Positions 18,020-28,112 of a DNA stretch of 64,000 nt are shown here, one piece after another (within the stretch, counting starts at the first letter, position 1; every line of letters begins with the position of its first letter). The notes below the pieces were generated by a model. That model did not search any database, had not been told where the DNA came from, and saw only the letters and a list, made by a program, of their open reading frames with translations. The translations under genes and the position numbers were made by a program. The DNA is from Arenibacter hampyeongensis (GTDB lineage Bacteria > Bacteroidota > Bacteroidia > Flavobacteriales > Flavobacteriaceae): NCBI RefSeq assembly GCF_002909255.1, contig NZ_PIOB01000001.1, forward strand, positions 558,001 through 622,000. The letters run 5' to 3'.

Positions 18020-18505
18020 ATGGATATTAAAGAAATTCAAAGCTTAATTAAATTTGTGGCCAAATCTGGGGCTAGCGAAGTAAAATTGGAGATGAAGGAT
18101 TTAAAGATCACCATCCGGACCGGAGCTGCCGGTCATGCACATGAACCAACTTATGTTCAGCAATTTCCTATGGGAAACCCTATGGCACAACAGATGGCTG
18201 CGGCACCTACAGGCTCTCCTTCAGTTGAAGTTGAGGTAAAAAAGGAAGCTGATGAAAATTCCAAATATATTACCATAAAATCACCTATCATTGGAACCTT
18301 CTATAGAAAACCTTCACCGGACAAACCCACTTTTGTAGAAGTAGGAGATACTATAAATAAAGGTGACGTATTATGTGTTATTGAAGCAATGAAATTATTT
18401 AACGATATTGAATCGGAAATATCAGGTACAATTGTGAAGGTTCTTGTGGATGATAGTTCCCCTGTAGAATTTGATCAACCATTGTTTTTGGTAGATCCAT
18501 CATAA
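18020..18505 (+). CDS. accB: Biotin carboxyl carrier protein of acetyl-CoA carboxylase
   Basis: A 161-residue BCCP. The N-terminal ~35 residues (MDIKEIQSLIKFVAKSGASE) form the helical part that binds biotin carboxylase, a Pro/Ala/Gln-rich linker spans ~40-75, and the biotinyl domain (83-161) carries the biotinylated lysine K125 in EAMKLFND. Together with AccC it carries the carboxylated biotin to the carboxyltransferase. It lies 33 bp after fabH and 91 bp before accC, in one transcription unit. Confidence 0.97.
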   Translation: MDIKEIQSLIKFVAKSGASEVKLEMKDLKITIRTGAAGHAHEPTYVQQFPMGNPMAQQMAAAPTGSPSVEVEVKKEADENSKYITIKSPIIGTFYRKPSPDKPTFVEVGDTINKGDVLCVIEAMKLFNDIESEISGTIVKVLVDDSSPVEFDQPLFLVDPS

Positions 18506-18596
18506 GAAGTTTTAAATGTTAAATGTTGAATGACACCTATTTTTGGTCGTTCAGAATCATTTAAAATTTAGAATACAAAATTTAAAATTTCAAAAG

Positions 18597-19949
18597 ATGT
18601 TTAAAAAGATACTTATTGCAAATAGGGGAGAAATAGCGCTACGTATTATCAGGACCTGTAAGGAAATGGGTATTAAAACGGTAGCGGTATATTCTAAAGC
18701 TGATGAGGAAAGCCTGCACGTTCGTTTTGCGGACGAGGCGGTTTGTATTGGCCCCCCTCCAAGTAGTCAATCATATCTAAAGATTCCGAATATTATTGCT
18801 GCTGCCGAAATTACCAATGCCGATGCCATTCACCCAGGGTATGGTTTTCTTTCTGAAAACTCCAAATTTTCCAGAATTTGTGCTGAGCACGATATAAAAT
18901 TCATTGGTGCTACAGGCGATCATATAGACAAGATGGGGGATAAGGCAACGGCCAAGGAGACCATGAAAAAAGCTGGTGTACCTTGTGTGCCGGGTTCTGA
19001 AGGCTTGCTTAAAGATGTAGCCGATGCTAAAAAAGTGGCCAAAAAGATGGGTTATCCAGTTATGATCAAAGCCACTGCTGGTGGTGGAGGTAAGGGAATG
19101 CGTGCCGTAATGTCCGAGGAGAAAATGGAGAGTCTTTTTGAAAGTGCTGTTCAAGAGGCAACTGCAGCTTTTGGTAATGGGGGCATGTATATGGAAAAGT
19201 TGATAGAAGAACCGCGCCATATAGAAATCCAGATTGTTGGAGACCAATACGGCAAGGCATGTCACCTTTCGGAAAGGGACTGCTCCATTCAACGGCGCCA
19301 TCAAAAATTAACCGAAGAGACTCCTTCACCCTTTATGACGGATAAATTGAGGGAGGATATGGGGAAAGCAGCGGTAAAGGCTGCGGAATATATTAAATAC
19401 GAAGGCGCTGGTACAATAGAATTTCTAGTGGACAAACACCGGAACTTTTATTTTATGGAAATGAACACCCGGATTCAGGTAGAGCATCCCATAACAGAGC
19501 AGGTAATAGATTATGACCTTATAAGGGAGCAAATATTGGTTGCAGGTGGAGTACCTATTTCTGGGAAAAATTATCTTCCAAAGCTACACTCCATAGAATG
19601 CAGAATTAATGCCGAAGATCCTTACAACGGATTTAGGCCTTCACCTGGAAAAATAACTACCTTACATACTCCAGGGGGTCATGGGATTAGATTGGATACA
19701 CACGTCTATAGCGGTTATACCATTCCTCCACATTATGACTCTATGATCGCCAAGCTAATTACAACGGCTCAAACAAGGGAGGAAGCCATCAATAAAATGA
19801 AGCGTGCCTTGGATGAGTTTGTAATAGAAGGAATTAAGACAACCATTCCCTTTCATAGACAGCTTATGGATCACCCAGATTACTTGGCGGGCAATTACAC
19901 GACCAAGTTTATGGAAGACTTTGTTATGGCACCACAGCCAGTGGAATAA
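18597..19949 (+). CDS. accC: Biotin carboxylase subunit of acetyl-CoA carboxylase
   Basis: A 450-residue ATP-grasp enzyme that carboxylates BCCP-bound biotin. It begins [20 protein letters not shown], the standard AccC N-terminus, so the ATG at 18597 is the start rather than the frame opening at 18543. The glycine-rich ATP loop is [12 protein letters not shown], and the active-site segment [12 protein letters not shown] is intact. It is the last gene of the yceD-rpmF-fabH-accB-accC unit and is closed by a terminator at 19983. Confidence 0.97.
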   Translation: MFKKILIANRGEIALRIIRTCKEMGIKTVAVYSKADEESLHVRFADEAVCIGPPPSSQSYLKIPNIIAAAEITNADAIHPGYGFLSENSKFSRICAEHDIKFIGATGDHIDKMGDKATAKETMKKAGVPCVPGSEGLLKDVADAKKVAKKMGYPVMIKATAGGGGKGMRAVMSEEKMESLFESAVQEATAAFGNGGMYMEKLIEEPRHIEIQIVGDQYGKACHLSERDCSIQRRHQKLTEETPSPFMTDKLREDMGKAAVKAAEYIKYEGAGTIEFLVDKHRNFYFMEMNTRIQVEHPITEQVIDYDLIREQILVAGGVPISGKNYLPKLHSIECRINAEDPYNGFRPSPGKITTLHTPGGHGIRLDTHVYSGYTIPPHYDSMIAKLITTAQTREEAINKMKRALDEFVIEGIKTTIPFHRQLMDHPDYLAGNYTTKFMEDFVMAPQPVE

Positions 19950-19982
19950 GGGTTAGAAGTAAAAGAAAATTAATTTATTGTA

Positions 19983-20025
19983 AAGGCGAAGTAAACTGTA
20001 TCATACCTGCAGATTACTTCGCCTT
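19983..20025 (+). terminator. Terminator after accC
   Basis: A perfect 11-bp inverted repeat (19983-19993 and 20015-20025) with a 21-nt loop, followed by a T-rich stretch. It closes the lipid operon. Confidence 0.75.
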
Positions 20026-20138
20026 CTTTGTATAAAGGATTATGTCATTAAGCTTTTAATGTTGTCCCTTTATATCCCCAAAGAAATAATACCTTTATTC
20101 TACAATTGTTATATTGATCATAAAAGCACCTGCCATCT

Positions 20139-21254
20139 ATGAATCTAAGTTATTGGGAATATAAAACGTGGTTGTCCAACATAGACTTCACTATTGTAGG
20201 AAGTGGGATAGTAGGGCTTAATTGTGCGTTGTATTTAAAGAAACAATTTCCTAAGGCTAAGGTTTTAGTACTGGAAAGAGGCCTGCTGCCCCAAGGGGCA
20301 AGTACAAAAAATGCGGGATTTGCGTGCTTCGGCAGTATTTCGGAGATTTTGTCGGATTTGCGGAAGCATTCCGAGGATGAAGTCCTGCAATTGGTAAAAA
20401 AACGCTGGGAGGGAGTACAATTACTTCGGGAGAATATTGGGGATAAAGAAATGGATTTTCAGAGCTACGGAGGGCATGAGGTTTTTTTAAAAGAACAAGA
20501 GAATCTTTATGAGCATTGTCTGGATAGTTTGGAAAAGGTGAATGCCCTTTTGAAACCTGTATTTAAGGCCGACACTTTTCAAGTGCACCCAAACAGCTTT
20601 GGTTTTAGGGGTATACAGGAGAACTATATCTCCAGTCCGTTCGAAGGGCAGATCAATACCGGTAAAATGATGAAAACCCTGCTAGAAAAGGTACAAAATA
20701 GCGGTGTAACGATCCTAAATGCCATTGGTGTGGACAGTTATGTGGAAAACGAAGGCCATGTTACGATTAAAACCGATCATTTCGAATTTAGGACCAACAA
20801 ACTTTTCATTGCAACCAATGGTTTTGCATCCCAATTAATTACAGAAACAGTAAAACCAGCCCGAGCACAGGTACTGATTACCAAACCAATAGAAAACCTA
20901 ACCATCAAGGGAACTTTTCATTTGGATGAAGGGTATTATTATTTTAGGAATATTGATGACCGAATTCTATTTGGAGGGGGAAGGAATTTGGATTTTAGGG
21001 GTGAGGAAACTACATCTTTTGGGGAAACCACTTTGATTCAGGATAGGCTTGAGAAGATACTGCGAACCATTATTTTACCAAATACTCCCTTTGAAATAGA
21101 CCAAAGATGGAGCGGTATAATGGGAATGGGCAAACAAAAAAAACCCATTGTAAAACAACTCAGTAATCAGGTTTATTGCGGGGTAAGAATGGGGGGGATG
21201 GGTATTGCCATCGGCAGTTTGATAGGAAAGGAATTGGCCAATTTGGCCAAGTAG
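20139..21254 (+). CDS. FAD-dependent oxidoreductase (DAO family)
   Basis: A 371-residue D-amino-acid-oxidase-type flavoprotein. The dinucleotide fold is IVGSGIVGLNCALYL (residues ~19-33), followed by VLVLERGLLPQGASTKNAGFA, and the C-terminus has RMGGMGIAIGSLIGKELA for FAD closure. The family oxidises amines (glycine oxidase, sarcosine oxidase and MnmC-type domains). There is no methyltransferase domain, so MnmC is unlikely. Substrate and pathway are unknown. It is followed 53 bp later by a GreA-like gene. Confidence 0.85.
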   Translation: MNLSYWEYKTWLSNIDFTIVGSGIVGLNCALYLKKQFPKAKVLVLERGLLPQGASTKNAGFACFGSISEILSDLRKHSEDEVLQLVKKRWEGVQLLRENIGDKEMDFQSYGGHEVFLKEQENLYEHCLDSLEKVNALLKPVFKADTFQVHPNSFGFRGIQENYISSPFEGQINTGKMMKTLLEKVQNSGVTILNAIGVDSYVENEGHVTIKTDHFEFRTNKLFIATNGFASQLITETVKPARAQVLITKPIENLTIKGTFHLDEGYYYFRNIDDRILFGGGRNLDFRGEETTSFGETTLIQDRLEKILRTIILPNTPFEIDQRWSGIMGMGKQKKPIVKQLSNQVYCGVRMGGMGIAIGSLIGKELANLAK

Positions 21255-21307
21255 GCCAAAAGTTAAAAATGGCAAAAATTGTATAAATTTAAATTAATGT
21301 ATTCTGA

Positions 21308-21763
21308 ATGGACCAACCGCTTAAACAACAATTATATGGATTTTGTCAATTATTTGTTGAGAGTCGGTTAAAGCGGATTCAAAATAATATTGATTCCTTG
21401 CAGGAGGCCTTGGGTTCTGAGACGAAAAGTAGTGCTGGGGACAAGCATGAAACCGGTCGGGCAATGATTCAGTTGGAGCGTGAAAAATTGGGCAAACAGC
21501 TTGCCGAAGTAAATTTACTTCAAGAGTTGTTCAAGAAGATTCCCCTAAAAACCAATTTGTCCCATATTGGACTGGGAAGTGTTGTATATACCAACCATCA
21601 GAATTTCTATATAGGAATCAGCGCAGGTGAAATAAGGGTAGACGGAGTTTCCTTCTATGCCATTGCACCAAATACTCCGGTTGGGAAATTGTTAATGGGG
21701 AAAGTAGTAGGTGACATTGTTTTTTTTAATGCAAAGGAGATTCAACTACGGCAAATAGAATAA
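21308..21763 (+). CDS. GreA/GreB-like small protein (coiled coil plus C-terminal Gre-type domain)
   Basis: A 151-residue protein. Residues ~15-80 form a helical, probably coiled-coil region whose middle (SETKSSAGDKHETGRAM) looks like the acidic turn of Gre factors. Residues ~90-151 have the Gre/Rnk C-terminal pattern: GSVVYTNHQNFYIGIS, then SPLGK-like NTPVGKLLMGKVVGDIVF. I infer a protein that enters the RNA polymerase secondary channel or an Rnk-like relative. From memory, homologues are often labelled as a 3-oxoacyl-ACP synthase, but no thiolase-fold motif exists here. It lies between the FAD oxidoreductase and the cyclase genes. Confidence 0.65.
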   Translation: MDQPLKQQLYGFCQLFVESRLKRIQNNIDSLQEALGSETKSSAGDKHETGRAMIQLEREKLGKQLAEVNLLQELFKKIPLKTNLSHIGLGSVVYTNHQNFYIGISAGEIRVDGVSFYAIAPNTPVGKLLMGKVVGDIVFFNAKEIQLRQIE

Positions 21764-21822
21764 TCTTTACTTGCTTATAGAGACCGAAGTTTTAAATATT
21801 AATCCTGTTTTTTAATCTAATT

Positions 21823-22518
21823 ATGTCTGAAATCATTGACCTAAGCCAAGATATTTTTCCCGGGATGCCCGTTTATAAGAGCCTTCCGGAGATAAAGATG
21901 GAGATGTATGCCTCGCATGAACAATGGGACGGGATTGCCGATAGCAATATGGTTTCCCCCAGTGTATACAAATTGGAAATGAGTGAGCACACTGGAACCC
22001 ATGTGGATGCCCTGAACCATATGGCTAAAGAATTTAGGGGCCAATCCATAGACACTATGCCCCTCTCCATGTTCTACACGGAGGGGATTTGTTTGGATTT
22101 GTCGCACAAGGCGCCAAAAGAATTAATTGAGCCCATGGATTTGATGTCTGCTTGTTCCTCGGCCAATATGACGATAAAAAAGGGGGACACGGTCTTATTG
22201 TACACAGATCACTATAGAAGAACGTATGGCAGCTTGGATTGGTCCAGTGGACCAGGATTGAGTGCCTCGGCAGCCAGGTGGTTGGGAGAACAGGCGATTT
22301 CCGCATTTGGCGTAGAAATGATGTCGCCCGGAATTCCAGGCATTTCCAATAGGGAAGTACATCAAATTTGTGGCGAGTTGTGCTTTACCCACTATGAAAA
22401 TATGATCAATTTACACCTTTTAATTGGTCGTGGGCGATTTCGATTTATTGGATTGCCTTTAAAAATTCGGGGGGGTACCGGGTCGCCCGTCCGAGCTGTT
22501 GCGGTTTTTGAGGATTAG
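21823..22518 (+). CDS. Cyclase family protein (kynurenine-formamidase-like metal hydrolase)
   Basis: A 231-residue protein. The metal-binding signature HxGTHxDxxxH is present as HTGTHVDALNH (H56, H60, D62, H66), and a second conserved segment GVEMMSPGIPG follows near residue 165. The family (Pfam Cyclase) includes arylformamidase KynB and isatin hydrolase, which hydrolyse amide or lactam bonds. No tryptophan catabolism genes are nearby, so the substrate is open. It is 59 bp downstream of the GreA-like gene and convergent with arfB. Confidence 0.85.
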   Translation: MSEIIDLSQDIFPGMPVYKSLPEIKMEMYASHEQWDGIADSNMVSPSVYKLEMSEHTGTHVDALNHMAKEFRGQSIDTMPLSMFYTEGICLDLSHKAPKELIEPMDLMSACSSANMTIKKGDTVLLYTDHYRRTYGSLDWSSGPGLSASAARWLGEQAISAFGVEMMSPGIPGISNREVHQICGELCFTHYENMINLHLLIGRGRFRFIGLPLKIRGGTGSPVRAVAVFED

Positions 22519-22543
22519 AAGGAATGGCTGATTTTTAAAGGGA

Positions 22544-22948
22544 TTAATCCAATTTAGGCTTACTGCGGTTTACTTTTTTTAGGGCGGCCCGCTTTTTACT
22601 TTTTAGTCGCTTTTCAATAGCTGACCTAGTGGGTTTGGTCTTTTTTCTTCTTTTTGGGACAACCAAATTTACTTGGATCGTCTCAAGGAATTTTTGAATG
22701 ACCAGTTCCTTGTTTTTGTGTTGACTGCGGGTTTCCTCGCATTGCATTAAAAGAAGGTTTTCTTTACTCAGCTTGGAGGACAGTTTTTTGAGGAGTCTAT
22801 TTTTCTCCAATTCAGTCAGGGCATCGGAGTTTTCCAGATCGAAGGTCAGTTCCACTTTGGATGAAACTTTGTTTACATTCTGTCCCCCTGCACCACTGCT
22901 CCGCACGGCTTTAAATTTTAGCTCCTGAATAATGCCTTCCTTGTTCAA
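22544..22948 (-). CDS. arfB: Alternative ribosome-rescue peptidyl-tRNA hydrolase
   Basis: A 134-residue ArfB (YaeJ) protein. The catalytic GGQ tripeptide is at residues 21-23 in SSGAGGQNVNKVSSKVEL, and the long lysine/arginine-rich C-terminal tail (RRKKTKPTRSAIEKRLKSKK) enters the mRNA channel of stalled ribosomes. Its length fits ArfB rather than full release factors. It lies immediately downstream of the ABC ATPase gene (4 bp apart), so the two are probably co-transcribed without an obvious functional link. Confidence 0.93.
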   Translation of the reverse strand: MNKEGIIQELKFKAVRSSGAGGQNVNKVSSKVELTFDLENSDALTELEKNRLLKKLSSKLSKENLLLMQCEETRSQHKNKELVIQKFLETIQVNLVVPKRRKKTKPTRSAIEKRLKSKKRAALKKVNRSKPKLD

Positions 22949-22952
22949 TGGC

Positions 22953-23930
22953 CTATAAGGGTTTTAGACGTTGGTTAATGGTTTCAAGAGCAATGTTTAG
23001 AAAGACCTGCCTTCCTTCGGTTAGGGATTCATCGGAATTAAACCTAATTCTGTGCTCTCCAGATAGCCCTTCAATTAGAAAGTGACTTCCCATAAAATAA
23101 CATTTTTCTACTGTTGTTGGAATTCCGGATTTATGTGAGACCCTAAATTCATGGGCGTAAACAATAATATTTCGTTCTACATCGCCATAAGATTTTATGA
23201 TGTTTATAGGAATAAGGTTGGCCTCCCCGAACAAGGTGGCTGTATAAATATTTTTTGGGTTACTATATAGATCTTTGGTATTTGCATCTACCATTATTTC
23301 CTGATCTTTAAGAACAATGATCCTATTGGCATATGGAAGAATATCTAGGGAGTCATGGGTGGCCGTTATGCAACTGATCCCTTCCTTTTTTAAGTATGCA
23401 AAGAGATTTCTTCTCAGTTGATTTTTTCTGAAATTGTCTATATGGCCAAATGGCTCATCCAGTAGCAGTAATTCCGGTTTTTGTGCCAAAACCCTAGCCA
23501 GTGCTACTCTCTGTTGCTGGCCACCGCTAAGGTTTTTAACCTTTACCTTGGCAAAGGGAACCATGTCAATCATTTCCAACAATTCAGCTGTTCTTGTATT
23601 TAATTCCTCAGGATAGAAAACGGATAGAAATTGACTTACATTTTCTGCCACCGTTGTGAAAGGCATTAGATCAAAATCCTGCGAGAGGTATTTCATGTAG
23701 GATTCACCGGGAACAAGATTAAAATTAGGGCCCATCACCTCTTTCTCTCCCCAGAATATATCGCCCTGATTGGGTTGTAGTAGGCCGTAAATAATTTTGA
23801 GCAAGGTACTTTTTCCACAGCCACTTTCCCCTACTATGGAAATGTGTTCACCTTTGGCTACCTTAAAACCAATATCGGTCAATACCGGTATTTTAGCATA
23901 AGCGAACGAAAGGGAATTGACTTGTAACAT
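22953..23930 (-). CDS. ABC transporter ATP-binding protein with C-terminal regulatory region
   Basis: A 325-residue ATPase. The Walker A is GESGCGKST (34-42), the signature LSGGQQQR is near residue 139, and Walker B LLLLDEPFGH is near 157. The ~100 residues after residue 220 look like the TOBE-type extension of Fe(3+), sulfate and polyamine importers (FbpC, CysA, PotA). No permease or binding-protein gene is adjacent, so the partner is elsewhere or the protein has another role. The start is at 23930 (MLQVNSLSF). A terminator from the preceding peptidase gene lies just upstream. Confidence 0.8.
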   Translation of the reverse strand: MLQVNSLSFAYAKIPVLTDIGFKVAKGEHISIVGESGCGKSTLLKIIYGLLQPNQGDIFWGEKEVMGPNFNLVPGESYMKYLSQDFDLMPFTTVAENVSQFLSVFYPEELNTRTAELLEMIDMVPFAKVKVKNLSGGQQQRVALARVLAQKPELLLLDEPFGHIDNFRKNQLRRNLFAYLKKEGISCITATHDSLDILPYANRIIVLKDQEIMVDANTKDLYSNPKNIYTATLFGEANLIPINIIKSYGDVERNIIVYAHEFRVSHKSGIPTTVEKCYFMGSHFLIEGLSGEHRIRFNSDESLTEGRQVFLNIALETINQRLKPL

Positions 23931-23964
23931 GGGCTAAAACTATAAAAAATGTAACTTTAGGCGA

Positions 23965-23998
23965 TAAAAAAAGTCCATTTCTAAAAGAAACGGACTTT
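23965..23998 (-). terminator. Terminator of the prolyl oligopeptidase gene
   Basis: An imperfect stem with arms aaagtccatttct and agaaacggacttt (one mismatch). On the minus strand it is followed by seven or more T. It lies 10 bp past the stop codon of the upstream gene. Confidence 0.85.
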
Positions 23999-24007
23999 AG
24001 AACAAAA

Positions 24008-26188
24008 TTATTGATTTTTTTTATAATAATCTTTAAAATCTTTTAAAACTCCCTTGTTCGGGAGTTCCTTAAAGCCCATATTGAACAAGGTGAATCCAAA
24101 TATATCCACGTTTTGCTCAATGGTCTTGCTCACTGGCGTTCCTGCTCCATGGCCGGCATTGACTTCAATACGTATTATGGTTGGGTTGTTCCCTGTTTGC
24201 TTTTGCTGCAGTTCCGCCGCAAACTTAAAACTATGTGCGGGTACTACCCTGTCGTCATGATCGCCAGTGGTAATAAGGGTTGCAGGGTATTGTACACCTG
24301 TCCTAACATTATGAACGGGGGAATATCCTTTTAGGTAATTAAACATTTCCTCGTTGTCTTCAGAAGTCCCATAGTCATAGGCCCATCCCGCACCTGCAGT
24401 AAAGGTGTGGTATCTGAGCATATCCAAAACGCCTACGGCTGGTAAGGCTACCTTCATTAAATCTGGTCTTTGGGTCATGACAGTGCCCACCAACAGACCA
24501 CCATTGGATCCCCCTTTAATGGCCAAATAGTCTCTTGAGGTATATTTTTGGTCGATTAAATACTCAGCGGCAGCTATAAAATCGTCAAAGACGTTTTGTT
24601 TTTTGATTGTGATACCGGCATCGTGCCATTTTTTGCCATATTCGCCACCACCTCGTAGATTAGGTACGGCAAAGATTCCGCCTTGTTCCATCCAAACCGC
24701 ATTGGTAACGCTAAAGGTGGGGGTTAGGCTAATATTGAATCCTCCATAACCGTACAGTATGGTCGGATTTTTGCCGTTTAATTCCAAACCTTTTTTATGG
24801 GTAATGACCATTGGTATTTTGGTGCCGTCCTTGGAGGAATAGAAGACTTGTTTGGATTCGTATCCTTCCGGATTGAAATCCAATTCAGGTTTCCAGTAAA
24901 GCGAATATTCACCGGTATTGATATTGTATTTATAGGAGGACCCAGGGGTATTATAGTTGGTAAACGTAAAGTAGAGTTCGGTTTCCTTGTTTTTGCCACT
25001 AAAACCGCCGGCGCTTCCCAGTCCTGGAAGTATAAGTTCGCGTATCATGCGACCTTCGTGGTCATATTGGTACACTTTGGAAATGGCATCTACCATATAT
25101 TCCGTAAAGAAATAACCTCCGCCAGTACTAACGGAAAGCACATTTTGTGCTTCAGGAATTAAATCGATCCAATGTTCGGGTGTGGGCTTATCGGCTTCTA
25201 CAATTACAACTTTCTTATTGGGGGCATTTCTATTGGTCAAAATAAACAGCTTGGACCCCACATTGTGTATTACTTGGCTATCGGTGTCCGTTGAATCCAG
25301 AATTGTGGTTAGATTGCTTCCGGATTGCCTCAGGTCTTTAATATATAATCGGTTCCCCGAAGTAGAAACTGCGGCTGAAATAATCAAATAGCGATCATCT
25401 TCTGTAACATAGCCGGCAACATATCTGTGTTTTTCTGCTGGAATACCACCAAATACCACTTCATCCTCATTCTGGGAGGTGCCCAGTTTATGATAGTAAA
25501 GTTTGTGTTGGTCGGTTTTTGCCGATAGTTCACTGCCTTTGGGTTTGTCATAACTGGAGTAATAGAAACCCTCGTTTCCTTTCCATGAGACCCCACTAAA
25601 TTTTACGTCAACCAAAGTGTCTTCAACAATGGACTTATTTTCGGCATTTATTACGAGTACTTTTCGCCAATCACTTCCGCCTTCCGAAATGGAATAAGCC
25701 GCTATGGAGCCATCCTTGGAAAAATTTATCCCCGCTAAAGAGGTTGTGGCATCATCTGAAAAGGAATTGGGATCCAAGAAAATCTCTGCCTCCTCCTTCT
25801 CCCCCTTCTTACGGTATAGCACATTTTGATTTTGCAGGCCATCGTTCTTGAAGAAATAGGTATAATTGCCTTCTTTAAAAGGCGACCCCAGCTTCTCGTA
25901 ATTCCATAATTGTTCCAGGCGTTTTTTCAAATCTTTGCGAAACGGAATTTTGTTCAGATAGCCATAGGTAGTCCTATTTTGTTGCTTTACCCAATTTTCG
26001 GTTTCGGGGCTTCTATCATCCTCCAACCAACGGAAAGGGTCATTGACCTTGGTGCCAAAATAGGTGTCTACGGAATCAACTTTTTTAGAAATGGGATAAT
26101 TCAAAACGATTGCTTCTTTTTTTTTGGGAGTGGGCTCACAGGCAAAAACGAGTATTGCCGTTAACGGGATTAATATTGATTTGTTCAT
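24008..26188 (-). CDS. Prolyl oligopeptidase (S9A), probable lipoprotein
   Basis: A 726-residue serine peptidase. The first 17 residues end in LVFAC, a lipobox, so the protein is probably a lipoprotein facing the periplasm or surface. A seven-bladed propeller (~residues 60-430) precedes the alpha/beta hydrolase domain. The nucleophile is in [11 protein letters not shown], the acid in [10 protein letters not shown] and the histidine in NAGHGAGTP. The family cleaves short peptides after proline. The length is typical of S9A. A lone gene, flanked by its own terminator and by the asd terminator. Confidence 0.93.
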   Translation of the reverse strand: MNKSILIPLTAILVFACEPTPKKKEAIVLNYPISKKVDSVDTYFGTKVNDPFRWLEDDRSPETENWVKQQNRTTYGYLNKIPFRKDLKKRLEQLWNYEKLGSPFKEGNYTYFFKNDGLQNQNVLYRKKGEKEEAEIFLDPNSFSDDATTSLAGINFSKDGSIAAYSISEGGSDWRKVLVINAENKSIVEDTLVDVKFSGVSWKGNEGFYYSSYDKPKGSELSAKTDQHKLYYHKLGTSQNEDEVVFGGIPAEKHRYVAGYVTEDDRYLIISAAVSTSGNRLYIKDLRQSGSNLTTILDSTDTDSQVIHNVGSKLFILTNRNAPNKKVVIVEADKPTPEHWIDLIPEAQNVLSVSTGGGYFFTEYMVDAISKVYQYDHEGRMIRELILPGLGSAGGFSGKNKETELYFTFTNYNTPGSSYKYNINTGEYSLYWKPELDFNPEGYESKQVFYSSKDGTKIPMVITHKKGLELNGKNPTILYGYGGFNISLTPTFSVTNAVWMEQGGIFAVPNLRGGGEYGKKWHDAGITIKKQNVFDDFIAAAEYLIDQKYTSRDYLAIKGGSNGGLLVGTVMTQRPDLMKVALPAVGVLDMLRYHTFTAGAGWAYDYGTSEDNEEMFNYLKGYSPVHNVRTGVQYPATLITTGDHDDRVVPAHSFKFAAELQQKQTGNNPTIIRIEVNAGHGAGTPVSKTIEQNVDIFGFTLFNMGFKELPNKGVLKDFKDYYKKNQ

Positions 26189-26219
26189 GTAATTAATACT
26201 ATTGAGCCAAAAATAGCAT

Positions 26220-26256
26220 AAAAAAAACCTTTGTAAATGGTTGTTACAAAGGTTTT
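26220..26256 (-). terminator. Terminator downstream of asd
   Basis: A perfect 13-bp stem (26224-26236 and 26244-26256) with a 7-nt loop, followed on the minus strand by a T run. It lies about 72 bp past the asd stop. Confidence 0.85.
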
Positions 26257-26328
26257 AACATCTTATCTTCTACTCTTGGCACCCTTAGGGAAGAGTTGTA
26301 TTTTCGACGATGATATTAGGTGAATAAA

Positions 26329-27318
26329 TTACACTAATTGGTTCTGAACCAAATATTCTGCAATTTGTACTGCGTTCGTAGCTGCTCCTTTTCTTAGGTT
26401 GTCCGCGACTATCCACATGTTCAAGGTATTGGGTTGTGTTTCATCCCTTCTAATCCTTCCTACAAAAACATCATCCTTACCATGTGCATAAATAGGCATT
26501 GGGTAAGTATTCGTATCTGTATTGTCCTGAACAACAATCCCTGGGGTCTCACTTAATAACCTCCTTACTTCAGATAGTTCAAAATCGTTCTCAAATTCTA
26601 CGTTGACCGACTCCGAATGACCCCCGGCAGTTGGGATGCGCACAGCTGTAGCAGTTACGGAAAATGATCTGTCATTGAATATTTTTTGTGGCTCCCTGGC
26701 CAACTTCATTTCTTCTTTGGTATAGCCATTGTCCAAGAACACGTCGCAATGAGGCAAAGCATTTTTTCCTATGGGATATGGATAGGCCATTTCTCCCTGT
26801 ATTCCGGCAATTTCATTTTCCAATTGCTGAACGGCTTTTACCCCTGTTCCGGAAACCGACTGGTAGGTAGAGACGACCACCCTCTTCATTTTGTAGGTTT
26901 TATGAAGGGAAGACAATGCCAATACCATCTGAATAGTGGAACAGTTTGGGTTTGCTATTATTTTATCATCCTTGGTGAGTTCGGTCGCGTTTATTTCGGG
27001 AACCACCAATTTTTTGGTGGAATCCATACGCCAGGCTGAAGAATTATCTATTACTGTGGTACCAACGGCTGCAAATTTTGGGGCCCACTCCAAAGAAGTG
27101 TCTCCTCCCGCAGAGAAAATGGCAATGTCCGGTTTGGCGGCTACCGCAGTTTCTAGGCCAATTAGAGTATGTTCCTTACCTTGGAAGGTTAATTTTTTGC
27201 CCACAGATCTTTCAGAGGCTACCACCAATAATTCAGTTATTGGAAAATTACGTTCTGCCAATACTTTTAGCATCACTTCCCCTACCATCCCTGTTGCACC
27301 AACTACAGCTACTTTCAT
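26329..27318 (-). CDS. asd: Aspartate-semialdehyde dehydrogenase
   Basis: A 329-residue Asd, which makes aspartate semialdehyde from beta-aspartyl phosphate for lysine, diaminopimelate, methionine and threonine synthesis. The NADP fold is VAVVGATGMVGEV at the N-terminus, the catalytic cysteine is C126 in IANPNCSTIQ, and the acid-base histidine is in RIPTAGGHSESVNVEF. The C-terminus KGAATNAVQIAEYL is normal. Single gene, with mscL upstream on the same strand but separated by a terminator. Confidence 0.97.
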   Translation of the reverse strand: MKVAVVGATGMVGEVMLKVLAERNFPITELLVVASERSVGKKLTFQGKEHTLIGLETAVAAKPDIAIFSAGGDTSLEWAPKFAAVGTTVIDNSSAWRMDSTKKLVVPEINATELTKDDKIIANPNCSTIQMVLALSSLHKTYKMKRVVVSTYQSVSGTGVKAVQQLENEIAGIQGEMAYPYPIGKNALPHCDVFLDNGYTKEEMKLAREPQKIFNDRSFSVTATAVRIPTAGGHSESVNVEFENDFELSEVRRLLSETPGIVVQDNTDTNTYPMPIYAHGKDDVFVGRIRRDETQPNTLNMWIVADNLRKGAATNAVQIAEYLVQNQLV

Positions 27319-27439
27319 TACGATTAAATTAATATTTCAGTTGGCAAATGTACAGATAATAGGGTATTAAACAATACATAAATCAGAATGTATTAAAAAT
27401 ATAACAAATTGTTACAAAAAACACATCCTTTCAAAAAAG

Positions 27440-27478
27440 AACCGTCAACTTGGATAGCGAATCTTAGTTGACGGTTTT
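27440..27478. terminator. Terminator between mscL and asd
   Basis: A perfect 11-bp stem (27440-27450 and 27466-27476) with a 15-nt loop. T runs leave it on both strands, so it can end mscL transcription coming from the right. Confidence 0.8.
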
Positions 27479-27548
27479 TGTTGGTTAGTTGGTAGTGAAG
27501 CGGTTAGACCATGAAAAGACTTCAAGGCCCAATACTTTTATAATGACA

Positions 27549-27959
27549 TTATTTTTTTAATAAATCCCTGATTTGAGTCAAAAGCTCTTCCTGACTTGGA
27601 CCTTTTGGCGCTTCTGGAGCAGGAGGTGCCGGTGGAGTTTTGGTTTTATTGTAGGCCTTTACAATAATGAATAAAACAAAACCAACAATAATCAAGTTAA
27701 TTATAGAATTTACCCAAGCCCCATAACGGATGGCGCTTGCCGGTTTTTCAACCGTACCGTCAGCTGCCAAGACGGCATCTGCAAGAACAATTTGCATATC
27801 GGAGAAATCTACACCTCCTGTAAAATACCCTACGATAGGCATCATTATATCGTTGACAAATCCGCTGACAACCAAGCCCGCAGCTCCCGCCAACAGTACT
27901 GCAACGGCCAAATCAATGACATTGCCGGTCATAATAAAATTCTTAAATTCTTTAAACAT
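27549..27959 (-). CDS. mscL: Large-conductance mechanosensitive channel
   Basis: A 136-residue channel subunit with two membrane segments (~residues 17-45 and 80-100) and a short cytoplasmic helix at the end. FKNFIMTGNVIDLAVAVLLA and the glycine-rich first helix are diagnostic of MscL, which opens under membrane tension to release solutes in hypo-osmotic shock. The Pro/Ala-rich stretch PPAPPAPEAPKGPSQEELL before the C-terminal helix is longer than in E. coli. Single gene with its own terminator. Confidence 0.95.
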   Translation of the reverse strand: MFKEFKNFIMTGNVIDLAVAVLLAGAAGLVVSGFVNDIMMPIVGYFTGGVDFSDMQIVLADAVLAADGTVEKPASAIRYGAWVNSIINLIIVGFVLFIIVKAYNKTKTPPAPPAPEAPKGPSQEELLTQIRDLLKK

Positions 27960-28112
27960 AATTACTGTTTTATTTGATTATTAGTATGTGCAATTTAGCT
28001 AAAAAAAGAATTCACAACAAAATGTTAAAATAAAAATGCTATGTCCAAATGATAAATCTGTTAATTGTCAATCCCTTTTATGGATATACAAGGAAGTAGA
28101 TTTTGAATAAAT

